25,443 nt of DNA from RCC1774 sp050330855. GTDB lineage: Bacteria > Cyanobacteriota > Cyanobacteriia > Thermosynechococcales > Thermosynechococcaceae. The notes under the pieces were generated by a model, which was given only the letters and a program-made list of their open reading frames with translations, did not search any database and was not told the origin of the DNA. Of the stretch, positions 22,798 through 25,443 are shown in pieces. The stretch lies in assembly GCA_050330855.1 (NCBI GenBank), contig JBHJNL010000076.1:1-25443 (forward strand), written 5' to 3'. Made by a program: the position numbers and the translations under genes. Position 1 is the stretch's first letter. The number at the start of each line of letters is the position of its first letter.

Positions 22798-24756
22798 ATG
22801 CCCCTCCCTAAAAGATGGCTTGCCCTTCTGATCGTCGGCCTTATCCCGACCCCTGTGATGGCCCAGCAGCCCGCTGATCGCGAGGTTGCCTGCGATATTC
22901 TGGTGGTCGGTGGCGGACTGGCCGGGGTCGCCACGGCCTACGAGGCTCTGCTGGCCGGTCGTCAGGTTTGTCTCACAGAAATTACCGACTGGGTGGGTGG
23001 ACAAATTTCGTCCCAAGGGACATCGGCGCTGGATGAAACGGTGGCCCAACGCAAGTACTCATTCTTCCCACGGGGCTATCTAGAGCTGCGGGACCGCCTG
23101 CTTAAACAGTCCGGTCGCGACCATCCCGGCGATTGCTGGGTTTCTCTGGTGTGCTTTTTGCCCAGGGAGGGCAACCAAATCTTGCAAACCATGCTCAAAG
23201 ACGCTGAGAAAAAAGGAAACGGAACGCTCCAGTTTTTCCCGAATACGGTGGTCAAATCACTTCAGACCGAAGGCTCTAACCTTCAGTCTGTGCGAGCAAT
23301 TCAACATCAACCGGCGAACAATGCCCCGCCGGTTAACACTCAGCCGCTGTCTCAAACGCTGTTAGATAGCTACAGCGAGGCCGATTCAGATCAATTCAGC
23401 AAAACCATCCTCCGCTTTAGCCCCCCTGAGTCGGGGCAATGGTATGTGGTGGAAGCCACTGAAACAGGGGAGTTATTAGCCCTAGCCGATCTGCCCTACC
23501 AAGTGGGAATTGATGCGCGATCGCATCTTAATCCTTCCTCCTCAAACTCCACCGCCTATCCCTACTGCACCCAAGCCTTCACCTACACCTTTGCGATGGA
23601 GGCCACCGAGGAACCGCAGGACCATGAAAGGCCTCCGTTCTATTCACAAATGGAGCCGTTTTATAGCTTCGATAAACCTCAATATGCCAAGACCCCTAAT
23701 CTTGTCTTCAGCTATCGGCGCATCTTTAGCGTAAAACCGGGAACCGATAAGCAGACGGTCAATCCTGGCGATATTTCGATGCAAAATTGGGGTGGCGGTA
23801 ATGACTATGGACCGGGTACCAACGTCGATAATTTTATCTATACCCGTGACCAGCTTCAGGCGGATGGACAGCTTACCCCTGGTGGATGGCAGGGCGGCTT
23901 AAGAGCCTCTAGCCTAGAGAGTGGAGAGCAACTGGCCCAGGGATATTTCTATTGGTGGGTGGCGGGCACCACCGACTCAAAGGTGCCCGATGCCAATAAA
24001 CAGCCCCAGCCCAATCTACGCTATTTGACGGGTCTAGAGTCGCCGATGGGTACGATGCATGGCCTCTCTAAATATCCCTATATTCGCGAAAGTCGGCGCT
24101 TGGTGGGTCGGCCCAGCTATGGCTATCCGCAAGGGTTTACGATTCGCGAAACAGATGTGTCTCGTCAAGATTTCCGGGGGGAGTACTATACAGAGACGTT
24201 ATCTGGTGAGACCTATCGGGATGTGATCACCTCTTTAGCAGGGCTGAACACGCTGGATGTCATTACCGATCGCATCTCGGTCAATGATGTGGAACTGCGG
24301 ATGCGATCGCGGATTTACCCTGACAGCGTCGGTGTCGGTCACTATCCCATTGACTTCCATCCCTGCATGGCCGAAAGCCCGCCTGAGAAATCGGGCAATA
24401 TTGAACGCCCCGGCGAACGCCAAGGGGCCAGCCGCACCTATCCCTATCAGATTCCGTTGCGGGCGATGATTCCACCCCGCATTAATAATTTAATCGTGAC
24501 GGGCAAAAGTATTGCCACCAGCCACATTAGCGCTGCTACCTACCGAGTCCATAGCTTTGAGTGGTCTGCCGGTGCCGCTGCCGGAACCACGGCGGCCTAT
24601 GCCTTAGAGGCGGGGGTGATGCCCTATCAGCTTGTGGAAAATATGCCGCGCTCTAATCCGCAGCTAGCGGCGTTACAGAAGCGGTTAAATGCCAATCAAA
24701 ACCCCACCGCCTTCCCCGGCACGTCAATTTTTAATAAAGACTGGCAAGAATGGTAA
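22798..24756 (+). CDS. secreted FAD-dependent oxidoreductase
   Basis: A 652-residue flavoprotein. The signal peptide (MPLPKRWLALLIVGLIPTPV, cleavage likely after VMAQ) is followed by the FAD-binding Rossmann motif CDILVVGGGLAGVATAYEAL (GGGLAG at about residues 37-42), an acidic strand end in CLTEITDWVGG, and the QISSQGTSALDE flavin-contact region typical of the FAD_oxidored (PF12831) group. The C-terminal cofactor-binding segment (NNLIVTGKSIATSHISAATY, then EWSAGAAAGTTAAYAL) closes the dinucleotide domain. The central substrate domain (about 200-480) is unassigned. Family members act on diverse substrates, so the reaction is unknown. ATG 22798 begins the signal peptide. Single gene; no terminator seen after it. 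Confidence 0.82.
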   Translation: MPLPKRWLALLIVGLIPTPVMAQQPADREVACDILVVGGGLAGVATAYEALLAGRQVCLTEITDWVGGQISSQGTSALDETVAQRKYSFFPRGYLELRDRLLKQSGRDHPGDCWVSLVCFLPREGNQILQTMLKDAEKKGNGTLQFFPNTVVKSLQTEGSNLQSVRAIQHQPANNAPPVNTQPLSQTLLDSYSEADSDQFSKTILRFSPPESGQWYVVEATETGELLALADLPYQVGIDARSHLNPSSSNSTAYPYCTQAFTYTFAMEATEEPQDHERPPFYSQMEPFYSFDKPQYAKTPNLVFSYRRIFSVKPGTDKQTVNPGDISMQNWGGGNDYGPGTNVDNFIYTRDQLQADGQLTPGGWQGGLRASSLESGEQLAQGYFYWWVAGTTDSKVPDANKQPQPNLRYLTGLESPMGTMHGLSKYPYIRESRRLVGRPSYGYPQGFTIRETDVSRQDFRGEYYTETLSGETYRDVITSLAGLNTLDVITDRISVNDVELRMRSRIYPDSVGVGHYPIDFHPCMAESPPEKSGNIERPGERQGASRTYPYQIPLRAMIPPRINNLIVTGKSIATSHISAATYRVHSFEWSAGAAAGTTAAYALEAGVMPYQLVENMPRSNPQLAALQKRLNANQNPTAFPGTSIFNKDWQEW

Positions 24757-24842
24757 GCAGAACTCTCAGAAAGCGTCCTGCTGCCTTCTTACTCTTCAAA
24801 ACAAGGCTGAAAATGTAATTTTGATTGAGCCTATCAGGTGTG

Positions 24843-25128
24843 TTAAGCCGAGACTAAAGACTTGAGTCGAAGGTTCTCATTCCGCTGTTCTGCGTGCCAC
24901 AAGTCATAATTGACCTGCAATTGAATCCACGACTCTGGGCTACCCAAGAGAACCTGACTCAGCTTGATAGCCATGTCAGGGGTGACTGCAGCTTTCTGCT
25001 GAACGATACGCCCGATGGTGCTAGACGATACGCCCATTGCTTTGGCAATATCAGACATCGTGATATCCAGTTCATCGAGATAGAATTCTTTGATAATTGC
25101 ACCGGGGGTGAGATGGCTCCATTCTCAT
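24843..25128 (-). pseudogene. HigA/VapI-type antitoxin gene with a +1 frameshift
   Basis: The frame from 25058 encodes MSDIAKAMGVSSSTIGRIVQ and MAIKLSQVLLGSPESWIQLQ, a helix-turn-helix XRE domain of HigA antitoxins. Continuing upstream, IIKEFYLDELDITMSDI stays open, but the expected start is out of frame. ATG 25128-25126, overlapping the toxin stop as TAATG, starts MRMEPSHP, and with one G fewer in the G run 25104-25108 it would read SHPGAIIKEFYLDEL, the classic HPG.I..EFL opening of HigA, giving a 94-residue protein. As it stands, an intact antitoxin can only start at ATG 25058 (71 residues), which keeps most of the HTH. It is a pseudogene or a sequencing error; the shorter form could still bind DNA. 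Confidence 0.7.
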
Positions 25129-25362
25129 TAGTGGTAATCCTCGTAATCGACCAAATAGATATTTCCATCAACAAAATCAAACGTTAGACGCCAATTGCCA
25201 GAAAACATTGATCGCCCAGTGATTTTCATGTCCTTGTAGTGAATGCAGTCTTAGCCCAGGCCGATCCATATCATCAATCACCTTGGTAGAGGCTAGCAAA
25301 GATAAGCGAGACTTCAATCGCGGAACACTCACGGTTCGCTCATTTTTGAGCGAGGTGGTCAC
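25128..25362 (-). pseudogene. HigB (RelE/ParE superfamily) toxin gene, frameshifted and probably N-truncated
   Basis: Two frames join to give a HigB-like toxin. From GTG 25362 one frame reads RLKSRLSLLASTKVIDDM and RPGLRLHSLQGHENHWAINV; with one T fewer in the T run (plus strand AAAA 25202-25205) it continues SGNWRLTFDFVDGNIYLVDY and EDYH, ending in TAA that overlaps the antitoxin start. The GNWR.TF and final DYEDYH are hallmarks of HigB mRNA interferases, which cleave mRNA on the ribosome. Without the correction the frame stops at 25177. Only about 77 residues remain against about 92 usual, and an in-frame stop lies just upstream of 25362, near the IS. So the toxin is very likely inactive unless the sequence is in error. 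Confidence 0.7.
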
Positions 25363-25381
25363 ATTGGGCTAGAGTCTATGA

Positions 25382-25443
25382 ATGAAGCAGCCTGTAGCCA
25401 TTACGACCGAACGAGTTGATGATATTCCACTACTTTTAGCGCA
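25382..25443 (+). mobile_element. start of an IS1634-type (DUF4277) transposase gene, cut by the window edge
   Basis: From ATG 25382 the frame reads MKQPVAITTERVDDIPLLLA and is still open at the end of the window. The ERVDDIPLLLA motif near the N-terminus is the usual start of the DUF4277 domain found in cyanobacterial IS1634 (IS4 superfamily) transposases. The left inverted repeat probably lies within 25363-25381, immediately beside the truncated toxin gene. The right end and completeness cannot be judged. Confidence 0.7.

Noticed and set aside
24959..25180. 73-codon minus-strand frame across the toxin-antitoxin junction
   Set aside because: It is the third frame through the 3' end of the toxin gene and 5' end of the antitoxin gene; the family-like residues are in the other two frames.
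1..25443. tRNA or rRNA genes and a large defence or biosynthetic cluster
   Set aside because: No cloverleaf or rRNA sequence was noticed by eye, and gene strands and functions alternate without a coherent multi-gene system; a tRNAscan or antiSMASH run was not possible.

Overview
The window reads as chromosomal DNA from a cyanobacterium. The octamer GCGATCGC (HIP1 type) recurs throughout, a complete psbY gene for a photosystem II subunit is present, and so is a divinyl-chlorophyllide reductase of the BciB type. Several other genes (YlqD, the lipid-A-disaccharide-synthase-related protein, the SLH protein, the CHASE2 cyclase, a LabA-type NYN protein) belong to families typical of cyanobacteria. 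I cannot name the species.

Layout. 1-3.3 kb: exported TPR protein, YlqD family protein, a strong terminator, a perfect 18-bp tandem repeat, then bciB. 3.3-5.7 kb: a DUF2887 (Rpn-like) nuclease-fold gene and an erythromycin-esterase-like gene broken by three apparent indels. 5.7-9.8 kb: CHASE2 adenylate/guanylate cyclase, a small membrane protein, an AT-rich LabA-like NYN gene, an SDR-like NAD(P) protein. 9.9-12.7 kb: two small secreted proteins of unknown role, an unrecognised cytosolic protein, and a J-domain protein fused to pentapeptide repeats. 13.1-15.7 kb: secreted right-handed beta-helix (DUF1565) protein, a stump of a methyltransferase gene, and a glycosyltransferase-fold LpxB-related protein. 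15.7-20 kb: Hanks-type Ser/Thr kinase divergent from an SH3b protein, then an S-layer-homology protein with a perfect terminator. 20-22.7 kb: TM2/SHOCT protein, ComEA-like HhH protein, psbY with its own terminator, a HupE/UreJ-like membrane protein preceded by an unusual leader, and rlmH. 22.8-25.4 kb: secreted FAD-dependent oxidoreductase, a HigB/HigA-type toxin-antitoxin pair in which both genes carry a one-base homopolymer insertion, and the first codons of an IS1634-type (DUF4277) transposase running off the right edge.

How the genes fit together. This is mostly a patchwork of single-gene units with alternating strands rather than one pathway. Signalling (cyclase, kinase), envelope or secreted proteins (TPR, SH3b, SLH, beta-helix, FAD oxidoreductase) and photosynthesis (bciB, psbY) are the main themes. 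I do not see a large new multi-gene system. The most unusual items are the chain of mutually exclusive hairpins covering the ribosome binding site of the HupE-like gene (which itself lacks the canonical metal motif), the doubly frameshifted toxin-antitoxin pair beside an IS, the 18-bp tandem repeat in front of bciB, and the methyltransferase stump. About twenty other genes are intact, which makes general sequencing error a weaker explanation for the broken genes, though two-thirds or more of their indels fall in homopolymers.
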